From: Paenibacillus helianthi
GTDB lineage: Bacteria > Bacillota > Bacilli > Paenibacillales > Paenibacillaceae
Direction: 5' to 3'
Assembly: GCF_001909055.1 (NCBI RefSeq)
Contig: NZ_LVWI01000051.1
Location: forward strand, 1 to 64,000
DNA length: 64,000 nucleotides
The notes under the pieces were generated by a model, which was not told where the DNA came from, ran no database searches, and worked only from the letters and a program-made list of their open reading frames with translations. Positions within the stretch are counted from its first letter, which is position 1, and each line of letters opens with the position of its first letter. Of the stretch, positions 34,469 to 44,602 are shown piece by piece. The position numbers and the translations under genes were made by a program.

Positions 34469-34513
34469 GTACTATACATCAACACGAAGAGATCGGATGG
34501 GGGAATCGTAAAT

Positions 34514-36001
34514 ATGTCTACACCTACTGGATTTATGGAGTATAAGCGCCAGCTCCCAGGTGATCGTGATCCTGAGCAGCGCGTAAAGGACTGGGAAGAG
34601 TTCCACCATCACCTAACCGAGGACGAGCTTCGGACACAGGGTGCACGTTGTATGGATTGTGGAACTCCTTACTGCCACACCGGCATTGATATGAGCGGCG
34701 GCACTTCGGGTTGTCCGGTTCACAATCTTATACCAGAATGGAACAATCTGGTGTACCGTGGCTTGTGGAAGGAAGCGCTGGAGCGGCTGCACAAGACGAA
34801 CAATTTCCCGGAATTTACCGGCAGTATCTGTCCAGCACCTTGCGAAGGCTCTTGTACAGTTGGATTGATTGGACAACCGGTTACAATCAAGACAATTGAG
34901 CTGGCGATTATTGATAAAGGCTTTGAAGAAGGCTGGGTTGTACCGAATCCGCCAGAGAAGCGTACAGGCAAAACAGTGGCTATCGTGGGCTCCGGACCAG
35001 CCGGGCTTGCGGCTGCGGCGCAACTGAACAAAGCCGGGCACACGGTAACGGTTTTTGAGCGCAGTGACCGTATTGGCGGACTGCTAACCTACGGCATTCC
35101 AACTATGAAACTCGACAAACGTGTGGTTCAGCGCCGTGTGGATTTGCTGGCTGCTGAAGGTGTGAAGTTTGTGGTGAGCACAGAGATCGGCAAGGATATT
35201 CCTGCCCAGCAGCTGGTTGATGAATATGATGCAGTCGTTTTGTGTGGCGGTGCAACCAAAGCCCGCCGTTTCAATGTCGAAGGCGCTGAGCTGAAGGGCG
35301 TCATGTACGCGATGGATTATCTGAACGGAACAATTAAGAGCTATCTCAATTCCAATCTGGAAGATGGGAACTTTGTATCAGCGGCAGGCAAGGATGTAAT
35401 TGTCCTTGGCGGTGGGGATACCGGTTCTGACTGTGTAGCCACATCCCTGCGTCATGGTTGCAGCAGCATCACCCAATTCGGTACGCATGACAAGGCTCCG
35501 CTTGAACGTGATCCAATCGCGAATCCTTGGCCGCAATTCCCGAATGTCTATACGCTGGATTATGCCCAGCAAGAAGCTAAAGCCCTATTCGGCGATGATC
35601 CGCGCGAATTCTCCATCATGACTACCCAGTTCGTTGGTGACGAGGAAGGGAACCTGAAGGAACTTCATACGGTGCAAATCCGGCGCATGGTGGATGAGAC
35701 CGGCCGCAAGATCTATCAGCCGGTTCCGGGAACAGAGGCTGTATATCCAGCTCAGCTCGCGCTGATCGCTATTGGATTTGACGGACCGGAACAGGATATT
35801 ATTGAAGAACTGAAGCTGGATACAGACCGTCGCAGCAATGTGAAGGCCCGTTATGGCAAGTTCAATACCAATGTAGACAAAGTGTTCGCTGCCGGGGATA
35901 TGCGCCGTGGACAAAGCCTTGTGGTATGGGCAATCAATGAGGGGCGCGAAGCCGCTCGTGAAGTTGATAAATATTTGATGGGCTCGACAGTTCTGGTGTA
36001 A
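34514..36001 (+). CDS. gltD: Glutamate synthase small subunit (NADPH, GltD type)
   Basis: The 495-residue protein has the GltD layout: a cysteine-rich N-terminal [4Fe-4S] region ([11 protein letters not shown], then [11 protein letters not shown] and [14 protein letters not shown]), an FAD fingerprint ([18 protein letters not shown]) and an NADPH-binding fold ([18 protein letters not shown]), ending [17 protein letters not shown]. It passes electrons from NADPH to the large subunit, which makes glutamate from glutamine and 2-oxoglutarate. The ATG at 34514 is chosen since the GGGGG ribosome binding site lies just before; upstream codons lack one. No gltB/gltA gene is adjacent, unlike B. subtilis. 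Confidence 0.93.
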   Translation: MSTPTGFMEYKRQLPGDRDPEQRVKDWEEFHHHLTEDELRTQGARCMDCGTPYCHTGIDMSGGTSGCPVHNLIPEWNNLVYRGLWKEALERLHKTNNFPEFTGSICPAPCEGSCTVGLIGQPVTIKTIELAIIDKGFEEGWVVPNPPEKRTGKTVAIVGSGPAGLAAAAQLNKAGHTVTVFERSDRIGGLLTYGIPTMKLDKRVVQRRVDLLAAEGVKFVVSTEIGKDIPAQQLVDEYDAVVLCGGATKARRFNVEGAELKGVMYAMDYLNGTIKSYLNSNLEDGNFVSAAGKDVIVLGGGDTGSDCVATSLRHGCSSITQFGTHDKAPLERDPIANPWPQFPNVYTLDYAQQEAKALFGDDPREFSIMTTQFVGDEEGNLKELHTVQIRRMVDETGRKIYQPVPGTEAVYPAQLALIAIGFDGPEQDIIEELKLDTDRRSNVKARYGKFNTNVDKVFAAGDMRRGQSLVVWAINEGREAAREVDKYLMGSTVLV

Positions 36002-36019
36002 GCCGGACATAAAAGCCAA

Positions 36020-36066
36020 ACAAAAGCCGTTTCTTCCGCATCATGTGGGAGCGACGGCTTTTGTTG
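36020..36066. terminator. Bidirectional terminator between gltD and the chemoreceptor gene
   Basis: ACAAAAGCCGT (36020-36030) pairs with ACGGCTTTTGT (36054-36064), with TTCCGCA / TGTGGGA pairing inside. T-rich sequence occurs on both strands. Confidence 0.85.
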
Positions 36067-36130
36067 TACATTCATATCCGGGTGCAAAATTTGAGATTAC
36101 CTAAATAGCTTGGTGAGGAGAGACGTATGT

Positions 36131-38128
36131 CTACTCCTCTAACTTGAAATGTTCGATCTTTTGCTGCAGGTCTGCTGCCATTTTGGACAGTTCTGTGGAG
36201 GAGGCGGAAATCTCATCCATGGAGGCCAGCTGCTGCTCTGTAGCTGCTGTAACGTTCTGAAAGGCATCGGACGTTGAACGTGCGATATTAGAAATTTCCT
36301 GAACGGAGGCTGCAACCTCCTCCGCACCGGCTGACATCTGCTCGGTGATGGCTGAAATATCATGGATTTGCCCATTGATTTTGGCTGTAGACTGTTCAAT
36401 GCTGTGGAATGCTTCTTTTGCTTCAACAGTGGCTTTAATGCCAAGCTCAACATCGGCTGCGACGGTGTGATGAATAGCTTCATATGTGCGGTCAATGAGT
36501 GCGGTCATCTGTTCTATCGTTTCCTGAATGTTGTCAGCAGTAGTCTTGGATTGGTCTGCCAGCTTGCGAACTTCTGAAGCCACTACGGCGAAGCCCCGGC
36601 CGTGTTCGCCTGCCCGGGCAGCTTCGATGCCTGCATTCAGTGAGAGCAGATTAGTCTGGACTGCAATAGTGGAGATGGCGCTGCTCATCGCCGAAACTTG
36701 ACTGTTCAATCCGTTTAACTGTCCGATTAGCTGAGAGGCTTGATGAGTAGAAAGGCTGATGGCATCCATTTGCAGGGTCATCTGCTCGATTTTGCGGCTG
36801 CCTGTCGATACGTCAGCTTCGGTGTCGGCGGAGGAATCTACAATCGTAGCGGCAGCCTCGGCAATTTTTTGAATGCCGGAAGACATCTCTTCCATGGCCC
36901 GGGCCGTTTCGGCCATCGCTGCTGTCTGCGTCTCTGCTCCTGCAGTTGAATCTTGTACCAGCTCAGCAACATAACCGGTTGCTTTGGAATTCTCTTCTGT
37001 AGTAGCCGTCAATTGTTGGCTGGATGAAGCGAGCAAACCGGAGGTATTTGAGATATCGACAACGATGTTGCGGAGTGAGCCAACCATCAGATTATAGTTC
37101 TGGGCCAGCTGCCCGATCTCATCCGAACGGTTAATCCGAATTTGTTCATTCAGGTAACCCTCGCTGACCCGGCGGGCAGAACGGTTAAGGCTAAGAATTG
37201 GGCGGGTAATGGCCTGAATAATAAAGTACATCAACGCCAAAGCAATAAGCAGTGCTGCCCCCAGGACCATAAGTCCGTTATAAAGAATGGGCAATGAAGC
37301 GTCGGAGAATTCCTGGGTGGAAAGTACACCGACAATTTTGAATCCTGTAGTCTTGTCGGTGGTATAGTATCCACGCATTACTAGACCTGTATCCGGGCTG
37401 GTATAGGATAAGGAGCCGCTGTCCTTGTCGAGCAGCTTGACTACATCAGGAGCAACGTCTTCTCCGGCTGCTTTGACGGGATGGGAGACAAACTTGTGAT
37501 TGCCATCGACTATGAAAATATAGCCGTCTTTGCCCAGTTTAATCTTGTTGATCATTTCACCCATATGTTTAAGGCTCAGGCTGCTTGTGACTGCCCCTTT
37601 GCCATCCTGAAGGGTTTCGGAGATATAGAGATTGTAATTGCCTGTTGTAGCGGATGTGAAAGGATTAATAATCGTAACCTTGCCGGTATTCTTCATAGCG
37701 GCTGTGTACCAATCTCTGGCTCGGGGGTCATAGTCCTTTTTGCCGCCATTGGGAGATTTCATCCAGGCACCATTCTCATTGCCGAGAATTAGGATTTCAA
37801 GTTCAGGATGCTCTTTCATGAATAAATCCATCAGCGCGCGGGCCTCCGGTGTTTTGGCATCGATGTTACTGGATGTGAATTGCTGGCTGAGCTGCTGGAC
37901 ATTTTTTGTTGCAGCAGATACGGTCTCATTAATGGTTCCTTGCAGCATCTCTACACTATCGCGGGTTGATTCCTGCATTTTAGTTTCCAATTGTTTCTTT
38001 GAGCTGGAATACGAGAAGTAGCTTACAAGTAGAATGGGGATAACCAACATTAAGGTGAATATTAGCATTAATCGTTTCTGCAATGATCTGGATGAGATTT
38101 TTTGGACAAGTTGTTGAATAAGCTTCAT
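36131..38128 (-). CDS. Methyl-accepting chemotaxis protein with dCache sensor
   Basis: The ATG at 38128 ([13 protein letters not shown]) has GGGGGAG eight bases upstream; the open frame extends further without a site. The 665-residue receptor has a transmembrane helix at about 20-40, an extracellular Cache domain (about 45-280; [15 protein letters not shown] and [19 protein letters not shown] are typical), a second helix (about 285-307), a HAMP segment ([21 protein letters not shown]) and the signalling domain with hairpin tip [20 protein letters not shown]. It senses an external ligand and controls CheA; the ligand is unknown. A single gene, not in a chemotaxis cluster. Confidence 0.94.
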   Translation of the reverse strand: MKLIQQLVQKISSRSLQKRLMLIFTLMLVIPILLVSYFSYSSSKKQLETKMQESTRDSVEMLQGTINETVSAATKNVQQLSQQFTSSNIDAKTPEARALMDLFMKEHPELEILILGNENGAWMKSPNGGKKDYDPRARDWYTAAMKNTGKVTIINPFTSATTGNYNLYISETLQDGKGAVTSSLSLKHMGEMINKIKLGKDGYIFIVDGNHKFVSHPVKAAGEDVAPDVVKLLDKDSGSLSYTSPDTGLVMRGYYTTDKTTGFKIVGVLSTQEFSDASLPILYNGLMVLGAALLIALALMYFIIQAITRPILSLNRSARRVSEGYLNEQIRINRSDEIGQLAQNYNLMVGSLRNIVVDISNTSGLLASSSQQLTATTEENSKATGYVAELVQDSTAGAETQTAAMAETARAMEEMSSGIQKIAEAAATIVDSSADTEADVSTGSRKIEQMTLQMDAISLSTHQASQLIGQLNGLNSQVSAMSSAISTIAVQTNLLSLNAGIEAARAGEHGRGFAVVASEVRKLADQSKTTADNIQETIEQMTALIDRTYEAIHHTVAADVELGIKATVEAKEAFHSIEQSTAKINGQIHDISAITEQMSAGAEEVAASVQEISNIARSTSDAFQNVTAATEQQLASMDEISASSTELSKMAADLQQKIEHFKLEE

Positions 38129-38334
38129 ATGGTTGGCTCCCCCGTGAATACGCGAAATGATCATTTGATCTTTGCGCAATCGTTCTTTATTTAACTCTAT
38201 AGATATTTCGGTTGTTTGACGCATTAATTTCATATCTAACAAAAGATATGAGAAAAAATTTATTTACACATTAGGTTTTTGTTGAATAGATCCTCTTGTA
38301 TCTGAATCAAGGTAGTGGGCCAAACAAGCTTAAC

Positions 38335-38363
38335 TTGACGTTGCCAGTAAAATCATATAGATT
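38335..38363 (+). promoter_or_regulatory. Promoter of the proS T-box transcript
   Basis: TTGACG (38335-38340) and TAGATT (38358-38363) have a 17-base spacer, just upstream of the predicted T-box leader. The stretch 38129-38334 before it shows nothing else recognisable. Confidence 0.6.
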
Positions 38364-38387
38364 AAAAGCAATCTTTATATCGAAAAG

Positions 38388-38609
38388 CATTGACCGAGGA
38401 TCTATGTTTCCAGGATCGTTAGAACAGAGAAGGGATTCACCGGCTGAAAGGTCCCTCAAAGAACGAGAGAAGCATACCCTGCCTTGGAAGCTGCAGCACC
38501 TTATGCTGCCGGGATCGGCCGTTATCCGTATCGAGGACTGCCAGGTATGCTGGCGGTTGAATTAGGGTGGTATCACGACACATTCGTCCCTGACGGATGT
38601 GTCTTTTTT
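38388..38609 (+). promoter_or_regulatory. T-box leader of proS
   Basis: The leader ends with the T-box core AGGGTGGTATCACG at 38564-38577 (family consensus AGGGUGGNACCGCG). It is followed at once by a 12-bp terminator stem with CCT loop (38577-38603) and TTTTTT. UGGU would pair with the ACCA end of a tRNA whose discriminator base is A, as in tRNA-Pro. The upstream part contains several helices suited to stem I, but I could not fix the specifier codon by eye. Uncharged tRNA-Pro should favour the antiterminator and switch proS on. Confidence 0.88.
38577..38609 (+). terminator. Regulated terminator of the proS T-box leader
   Basis: GACACATTCGTC / GACGGATGTGTC form a 12-bp stem (one G-U) with loop CCT, followed by six T. 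It overlaps the last base of the T-box core. Confidence 0.9.
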
Positions 38610-38665
38610 GCGTTGATTTCAGGGGCCGGACATTCACTTTATCCCCACAAGAGAGGCTGATAAGT

Positions 38666-40375
38666 ATGCGCCAAAATAATCTGTTAGCAACAACCCTTCG
38701 CGAAGCGCCTGCGGAAGCGGAAACCATTAATCACCAACTGCTGCTGCGTGCCGGATATATCCGCCAGCTGGCTGCCGGAATTTATACTTATCTGCCTTTG
38801 GGACGACGGGTATTGCGTAAAATTGAGAATATCGTGCGGGAGGAAATGGACGTAGCCGGTGCACAGGAAATGCTGATGCCTTCCATGCAGCCCGCCGAAC
38901 TGTGGAGGGAATCAGAGCGATATGAGGTATATGGCAAGGAATTGATGAAGCTGAGGGACAGGCACGAGCGGGAGTTTGTACTGGGACCGACGCATGAAGA
39001 GGTAATTACCTCTCTTATTCGGGGAGAGATTAGCTCGTACCGGAAACTTCCGGTTACTGTCTACCAGATCCAGACCAAATTCCGTGATGAGCGCCGTCCC
39101 CGTTCCGGATTGATGCGTGGCAGAGAATTTTTGATGAAAGACGCATACTCTTTTGACACAGGCTGGGAAGGACTAGATAAGACATATGCAAGAATGTACA
39201 AGGCGTATCAACGGATTTTTGAGCGCTGTGGACTTTCTTACCGGGCCGTACAAGCGGATGCCGGAGCCATCGGGGGCGAAGGGGAAACCCACGAATTTAT
39301 GGCCTTATCAAGTATTGGCGAGGATACGATTGCTGTATGCCCTGCCTGTGATTATTCCGCCAATCTGGAGCAGGCTGAGGTTTATTCCGGGGAGGAGGAT
39401 ATGCTGCGCAAAACGGACAGCCTCCCTGCTGCAGTGAAGTTCCATACTCCTGGTATCCGTACCATAGCTCAACTGGAGCAGGAACTGCAGATTGCACCGG
39501 AGCAGGTAATCAAAACGTTGATCTATCAAGGCGGGGGCCAGACCTTTGCAGTCCTTGTACGAGGAGATCATGAGGTTAATGAGGTCAAGGTAAGGAACTT
39601 TATTGGAGCTAGTGAGATCGCGCTGGCTGATGCCCGGGCTGTACAAGCAGCTGCAGGAGTGGAGAACGGTTATGTCGGGCCTGTGGGACTCTCACTACCT
39701 GTGCTGGTCGATAGGGCGGTAGCTGCAATGACTTCCGGGACTACAGGAGCTGGAGAAAAGGACTACCACTTCAGTGGAGTGGTGCCTGGCCGTGATTTCA
39801 TTCTTTCGCAAGTGGGGGATTTCCGTACAGCCCAGGAAGGGGAGCATTGTCCAGTTTGCGGCAAAGGGGTCCTACACTTTCATCAGGGGATTGAAATCGG
39901 ACATATATTTAAGCTGGGGACGAAGTACAGTGATAAGCTCGGCGCTTCATTCCTCGATGCAACCGGCAGAAGTAAACCTATGATTATGGGCTGCTATGGT
40001 ATTGGCATCTCACGCCTGCTGGCTGCGGTGGCTGAACAGAATAACGATGAGCAGGGGCTCATCTGGCCTATGGCACTCGCGCCATATAAGGTGCATATCC
40101 TGCAGTTGTCCGTTAAAGACGAGGTACAGAGGTCAACTGCAGAAGCACTGTACAAGCAGCTTATAGAGCTCGGTATTGAGACTTTACTGGATGACCGGGA
40201 TGAACGGGCAGGAGTGAAATTTAAAGACTCCAGTCTGATAGGCATACCTGTGGCCATTGTTGTCGGCAAGGATGCGGGGGAGCACAAAGTAGAGTACATG
40301 GACCGGAGATTGGGCAGTAAAGAGGTTATGGACATTGCTGAAGCGTTGTCCCGTGTTGCTTCCGGGCAGATCTGA
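38666..40375 (+). CDS. proS: Prolyl-tRNA synthetase (bacterial type)
   Basis: The 569-residue class II synthetase has motif 1 near the N-terminus (RAGYIRQLAAGIYTYLPLG), motif 2 (FRDERRPRSGLMRGREF), motif 3 (GCYGIGISRLLAAV), and the anticodon-binding domain at the C-terminus. Between motifs 2 and 3 is the YbaK-like insertion that edits Ala-tRNA-Pro (VIKTLIYQGG, TFAVLVRGDHEVNEVKV). The ATG at 38666 aligns with known ProS starts (MRQNNLLATTLREAP). It is controlled by the T-box leader in front. Confidence 0.96.
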   Translation: MRQNNLLATTLREAPAEAETINHQLLLRAGYIRQLAAGIYTYLPLGRRVLRKIENIVREEMDVAGAQEMLMPSMQPAELWRESERYEVYGKELMKLRDRHEREFVLGPTHEEVITSLIRGEISSYRKLPVTVYQIQTKFRDERRPRSGLMRGREFLMKDAYSFDTGWEGLDKTYARMYKAYQRIFERCGLSYRAVQADAGAIGGEGETHEFMALSSIGEDTIAVCPACDYSANLEQAEVYSGEEDMLRKTDSLPAAVKFHTPGIRTIAQLEQELQIAPEQVIKTLIYQGGGQTFAVLVRGDHEVNEVKVRNFIGASEIALADARAVQAAAGVENGYVGPVGLSLPVLVDRAVAAMTSGTTGAGEKDYHFSGVVPGRDFILSQVGDFRTAQEGEHCPVCGKGVLHFHQGIEIGHIFKLGTKYSDKLGASFLDATGRSKPMIMGCYGIGISRLLAAVAEQNNDEQGLIWPMALAPYKVHILQLSVKDEVQRSTAEALYKQLIELGIETLLDDRDERAGVKFKDSSLIGIPVAIVVGKDAGEHKVEYMDRRLGSKEVMDIAEALSRVASGQI

Positions 40376-40402
40376 TGACCGGACAAAGTTTCCTAGAATA
40401 CG

Positions 40403-40431
40403 TTAAAAAGTAGCGGAGTTAATGTTATAAT
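40403..40431 (+). promoter_or_regulatory. topB promoter
   Basis: TTAAAA (40403-40408) and TATAAT (40426-40431) are 17 bases apart, about 50 bp before the topB start. Confidence 0.55.
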
Positions 40432-40479
40432 AGACTACTGGACGTATTTTGGAAGAATGAGGCTAAGGAGCGAATCTTT

Positions 40480-42777
40480 TTGAAGACACTTATTATTGCG
40501 GAGAAACCGGATATGGGACGGAATATCGCCGCCGCAATAGAACCGAAGGCCAAAAACTACCGTTCTTATCTGGAAGGTGAGCAGTATATCATTACCTGGG
40601 CTATTGGTCATCTGATCGGTCTGGCCGAGCCGGAAGCGTATGATTCGAAGTACAAAAAATGGAATATTAACGATTTACCCATCATTCCTGAGGAGTTCAA
40701 GCTGGTGCCGAATGCGCGTACGCTGGATCAGCTGAAGGTGATTGGGGAGCTGGCGAAGCGTAGTGATCTGCTGGTGAATTCCTGCGATGCCGGGCGTGAG
40801 GGCCAGCATATCTTTTCACTGATTCAGCGTCACCTGCAGCTTGCACAGCCCGTGAAGCGACTATGGATCTCCGATCTGACCCCGGAAACCATCCGCAAAG
40901 GCTTCCAGGAGCTGAAGGACGGGTCTGAGTATGAGAACCTTACCAAGGCTGCGAAGGCACGCAGTGAAGCGGATTGGCTGATTGGAATGAACGGTTCGCG
41001 TGCGTTTACCACCAAACATAATGTGCTGCTGTCAGTAGGGCGGGTACAGACCCCTGTGCTTGCGCTGATTTATGACCGGCAAAAGACGATTGAGGCCTTT
41101 TCCTCACTGAAATTTTTTGAAGTCGAGGGTCATTTTGCCCAGAATGAGATGGCCTACAAAGGCATGTGGCAAGGAGAACGGATGACGGACGGAGCCAAGG
41201 CTGAAGCAATTGCTGCCAAGGTGAAGGGCAAACCGGCGCGGGTTGCTTCATACGAGGTGAAAGAAACCAAAGAATATCCGAACAAGCTGTATGATTTGAC
41301 GCTGCTGCAGCGGGAAGCCAACGGTAAATATGCCTTTTCTGCCAAAAAAACGCTAGATCTCGCCCAGGCGCTTTACGAAAAGCATAAGGTGATTTCTTAC
41401 CCGCGTACGAATTCCAACTATGTGACTGAACAGAATATTCCGGAAATGCACAAGACACTGTCCGCACTCCAGGGAACGGCTTATGACGAATGGGTCAAAG
41501 GAGCGAACAGGAACTTGGTCCACAAGGGCAACAAATTCATCTGTAACCCTTCCAAGGTTGAGGATCACCATGCCATTCTGCCAACGAACCGTAAGGCTTC
41601 CGGACTAAGCGCCGATGAGGCTAAGCTCTATGATCTGATTGTCCGGCGGTTTCTCTCGCAATTCTATCCGGCTGCGGAGTATAAGGTGCATACGGTCATT
41701 ACCGAGGTTGAAGGGGAACACTTCAAAACAACCGTCAAGGAACTGCTGAGTCTGGGCTGGAAGGTGATCTACGGCGATCAGAAGAAGGACAAGTCCAAAC
41801 CGGCCAAAGGAAAGGGCAAGGAGGACGAGGAAGAGGAGGAAATCGAGGTTAGTGAACCATTCTCGATGGATCCCAACGCTGAGGTTCACTGCAGGGATGC
41901 CATTGTGAAAGAGAAGGATACCCAGCCGCCCAAGCACTATACCGAAGGGACGCTGCTCAAAGCGATGGAAAGTGCGGGCAAGCAGATTGAAGATGAAGAG
42001 CTCCGCGACGCCATGAAGGATTCAGGGCTCGGCACACCGGCTACCCGGGCGGCAACCATTGAACGGCTGAAGAATGTGGGTTATGTGGAAATGCAGGGTA
42101 AAAAAATTGCCATCACCCAAAAAGGCCGGACCGCAATTGAGTTGATCCGTGGAGCGGGTGTTGAGCTGCTGACTTCACCGGAAATGACCGGTCAGTGGGA
42201 ACGGCGGCTGAATGAAATCGCCCGGGGAACAGCAGCAGACAGCCAGTTCATGGCGAATGTGAAGCGCTTCGCCTCCATGATCGTGGATAAGGTCCGTGTG
42301 CAGTCCCGGGCGGACAGAACCTCTTTCGAAGGGGAGACGCCTGCCCTCAGCGGCGGAGCTAAGAGCCGTAGCAACGCAGGCTCCCGGACACCAGTCAACA
42401 AGCCGTCAGCGCCAAGGAAGCGCAGTGGGGAAGCGGGGAGCACAGCTACAGCAGCAAAGCCTTCCCGAAGCAAGCAGACTGCAGCGGATAGCCAAACGGA
42501 TAACGGTCCCAAGGTTATCGGAGCTTGTCCGCGTCCGGGTTGTGGCGGTTTGATTTTTATGGGACGCAAAGGTTATGGCTGCTCCCATTACAAGGAAGGC
42601 TGCAAGTTCGTAATCTGGAAAGAAACCTTTGGACGGACGCTTACCGATGCCCAAGTGAAGGCATTGATTGAGAAGGGGCGCACCGGTAAGCTAAAGCTCA
42701 CTGCGGAGGACGGCTCACCGCTGGAGGGCAAGCTGGTTCTGAAGAGCAGTGAAACGGGACAACTCGGCGTCGAGTAA
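40480..42777 (+). CDS. topB: DNA topoisomerase III
   Basis: The 765-residue type IA topoisomerase has the Toprim domain (LIIAEKPDMGRNIAAAIE, later SCDAGREGQHIF), the active-site tyrosine in ISYPRTNSNYVTE and further family blocks (GLGTPATRAATIERL). It relaxes and decatenates single-stranded and hemicatenated DNA. Beyond the catalytic core (about residue 610) is a Ser/Ala/Lys-rich linker, then one zinc-ribbon-like unit (CPRPGCGGLIFMGRKGYGC ... CKFVIW). TTG start after AAGGAG. Confidence 0.95.
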   Translation: MKTLIIAEKPDMGRNIAAAIEPKAKNYRSYLEGEQYIITWAIGHLIGLAEPEAYDSKYKKWNINDLPIIPEEFKLVPNARTLDQLKVIGELAKRSDLLVNSCDAGREGQHIFSLIQRHLQLAQPVKRLWISDLTPETIRKGFQELKDGSEYENLTKAAKARSEADWLIGMNGSRAFTTKHNVLLSVGRVQTPVLALIYDRQKTIEAFSSLKFFEVEGHFAQNEMAYKGMWQGERMTDGAKAEAIAAKVKGKPARVASYEVKETKEYPNKLYDLTLLQREANGKYAFSAKKTLDLAQALYEKHKVISYPRTNSNYVTEQNIPEMHKTLSALQGTAYDEWVKGANRNLVHKGNKFICNPSKVEDHHAILPTNRKASGLSADEAKLYDLIVRRFLSQFYPAAEYKVHTVITEVEGEHFKTTVKELLSLGWKVIYGDQKKDKSKPAKGKGKEDEEEEEIEVSEPFSMDPNAEVHCRDAIVKEKDTQPPKHYTEGTLLKAMESAGKQIEDEELRDAMKDSGLGTPATRAATIERLKNVGYVEMQGKKIAITQKGRTAIELIRGAGVELLTSPEMTGQWERRLNEIARGTAADSQFMANVKRFASMIVDKVRVQSRADRTSFEGETPALSGGAKSRSNAGSRTPVNKPSAPRKRSGEAGSTATAAKPSRSKQTAADSQTDNGPKVIGACPRPGCGGLIFMGRKGYGCSHYKEGCKFVIWKETFGRTLTDAQVKALIEKGRTGKLKLTAEDGSPLEGKLVLKSSETGQLGVE

Positions 42778-42831
42778 GATTATCTGCAGCAATCAATCCG
42801 CAGCTTGAATGTTCATCTCGAAACAATATAT

Positions 42832-42876
42832 AAGAGGATGCGCTCCAGGGTTCCTGGCCGGGTCGCATCCTCTTTT
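42832..42876. terminator. Bidirectional terminator between topB and the DsbA-like gene
   Basis: AAGAGGATGCG and CGCATCCTCTT form an 11-bp outer stem with an inner CCAGG/CCTGG pairing and T-rich ends on both strands. Confidence 0.88.
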
Positions 42877-42883
42877 GGTGAAT

Positions 42884-43618
42884 TTATTTGCTGTCAGACG
42901 TGGCGGCTTCAATAGCAGCGGTCAGTCCCTCATAGGAGGAGTCAGGCAGCAGCTTTCCATTTACCATAAACTTCGGCGTGCCGTTAACACCATATGAGCC
43001 GGCAATTTTGAAGTCTTCTTTTACATCGTACATATAGGTGTGGTTCTTCAGATCCTGCTCGAACTTGTTGTAGTCAATGCCTTTAATGTTATCCTTCACG
43101 AAGCCTAGAATGAATTTCTGGGTGGCCCATATTTTGCCCTCGTCACCCTGGTTCTCGTACAGCTTGTGCACATACTCCCAGAATTTCTCATTGCTTTGAT
43201 GATAGATGGCTTCGCCGGCACTGGCGGCAAGATAGGAGTCACGGTCGAGAAAGGCGAAATTCATGAAATAGAACTGTACTTTTCCGGTATCCACATAATC
43301 CTTAATGAATGTATCCAGATAAGCGGCGGTCCACTTTTTACAGGCGGGACATTTGAAATCAGCGAATTCAATGACTTTTACTTTGGCATCTTCGCTTCCC
43401 AGATGCGGCTGTTTTTCGTATTTCAGCCCGTCCACAACGATGGTTCCTTTGACATCTGTGTAGTTCGGGAGTTGGTCTAGTTCGCTTGTTTCGCTGGCTT
43501 TGCCTTTTGTAGTGACAAAGACAAGAGCACCAATCAGCAGAATGACAACGACCCCGAGCAGCATTGGCAATAATCGTCTGGTATTCGCTGAGGTGTTTGG
43601 GTTTGTTTTCTTATTCAT
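42884..43618 (-). CDS. Membrane-anchored DsbA-family thiol oxidoreductase (BdbD-like)
   Basis: The 244-residue protein has one N-terminal membrane anchor (about residues 16-36, LPMLLGVVVILLIGALVFV) and an extracytoplasmic DsbA-type thioredoxin domain with active site FADFKCPACKKW and cis-proline in GVNGTPKFMV. This is the form of BdbD or of DsbA-like proteins that make disulfides in exported proteins. The partner quinone reductase BdbC is not adjacent. ATG at 43618 with a good ribosome binding site (AGGAGGTT). Confidence 0.9.
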   Translation of the reverse strand: MNKKTNPNTSANTRRLLPMLLGVVVILLIGALVFVTTKGKASETSELDQLPNYTDVKGTIVVDGLKYEKQPHLGSEDAKVKVIEFADFKCPACKKWTAAYLDTFIKDYVDTGKVQFYFMNFAFLDRDSYLAASAGEAIYHQSNEKFWEYVHKLYENQGDEGKIWATQKFILGFVKDNIKGIDYNKFEQDLKNHTYMYDVKEDFKIAGSYGVNGTPKFMVNGKLLPDSSYEGLTAAIEAATSDSK

Positions 43619-43716
43619 TGCTAACCTCCTGCGTGGGATGAAAATCTACTCAAATAGTATAATCATACCCGCCGCAGGCTGCATATGTCATTTGTAACAA
43701 CGAACCAGGGAGCCCA

Positions 43717-44469
43717 TCAGCCGTGACTCTTATACTGTACTGCAGACCGGATGACCGGAGGCACCTCGATGATGCTGGAGATCGTCTGGACGGACTGCTG
43801 CATCTCGCGCTGCAGCTCAATGAGATTGTATAGCCATTCATTCTTCTGCTTCAGATAGATACTGTTGATGCCTGCGGTTAAAGCCGGGAGCACATCTGTG
43901 CGCAGGGAGTTGCCGATCATCCAGGTGTTTTTGCGGTCGAAGCTATGCGTACTCAGAATATTCTCCAGCGACTCGATGTTTTTATGCTGGCGGATGTAGA
44001 TCCGGTCGTCAAAATAAGCATCAAGCTTCATTTGCTCAATTTTGCGCTGCTGGATGGTATCGTCGCCTCCGGTGTAGAGATATAGGGCATGACCGTCCTG
44101 CTTCAGCGTGTCCAGTGTTTCCACCATGCCCGGATAAGCTTCGACCTCCTGATCATAAACGCTCATCCCGAGCTTCATCAGCTGTTGTTCATGAAAAGGT
44201 TCAGCGGGACGGTTATATTTGATGCAAAAAAAGCGGTAGGTCGCAATGAGTGATTTCGGGAAATTATCGCTGGCGAGGCCGCTTGTGCTTACGGTTTGCA
44301 CATCGATTTCCACCTGCTTGCTGCGGAATTCTGCGGTGGTTGCGCCATATTCACCAAACCACTCGGACATCAGCTCGAAATATTGCCCCAGAATGAGGTC
44401 GAAATATTTGTTGCAATGCACCAGGGTGTCGTCTAGATCAAAAATCACTTGCTGTGTCAAATATTTCAT
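43717..44469 (-). CDS. HAD-superfamily hydrolase
   Basis: The ATG at 44469 follows AGGAG at eight bases; the frame opens further upstream without a site. The 250-residue protein has motif I in VIFDLDDTLVHCNKYF, motif II in LYLYTGGDD, and motif IV in WMIGNSLRTDVLPAL. A helical cap (class IA) lies between motifs I and II, and the C-terminal stretch has an additional helical extension (LIELQREMQQSVQTI). Substrate unknown. The upstream gene on the same strand encodes an ArsR-type regulator; two direct repeats lie in the gap. Confidence 0.85.
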   Translation of the reverse strand: MKYLTQQVIFDLDDTLVHCNKYFDLILGQYFELMSEWFGEYGATTAEFRSKQVEIDVQTVSTSGLASDNFPKSLIATYRFFCIKYNRPAEPFHEQQLMKLGMSVYDQEVEAYPGMVETLDTLKQDGHALYLYTGGDDTIQQRKIEQMKLDAYFDDRIYIRQHKNIESLENILSTHSFDRKNTWMIGNSLRTDVLPALTAGINSIYLKQKNEWLYNLIELQREMQQSVQTISSIIEVPPVIRSAVQYKSHG

Positions 44470-44484
44470 AATGCTCACTCCTAA

Positions 44485-44503
44485 ATGTTTTGAGAGCAAC
44501 TGC
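44485..44503. repeat. Direct repeat copy 1 upstream of the HAD gene
   Basis: ATGTTTTGAGAGCAACTGC occurs here and again 63 bp further on. It lies 16 bp before the HAD start, overlapping the expected leader on the minus strand. Confidence 0.9.
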
Positions 44504-44547
44504 TCCTTGACTGGCTTCGTTCAAAACTCGCTCCGGAAGCATAGGCC

Positions 44548-44566
44548 ATGTTTTGAGAGCAACTGC
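44548..44566. repeat. Direct repeat copy 2 upstream of the HAD gene
   Basis: Second exact 19-bp copy, offset by 63 bp, in the gap between the ArsR-type gene and the HAD gene. Confidence 0.9.
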
Positions 44567-44602
44567 CCTATATCTGTATCTCTTTCTGAATTTGTATACC
44601 TA

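Noticed and set aside
44485-44566. A possible CRISPR array, since the repeats begin GTTTTGAGAGC.
   Set aside because: Only two short copies of 19 bp are present, there are no further repeats and no cas genes in the window.
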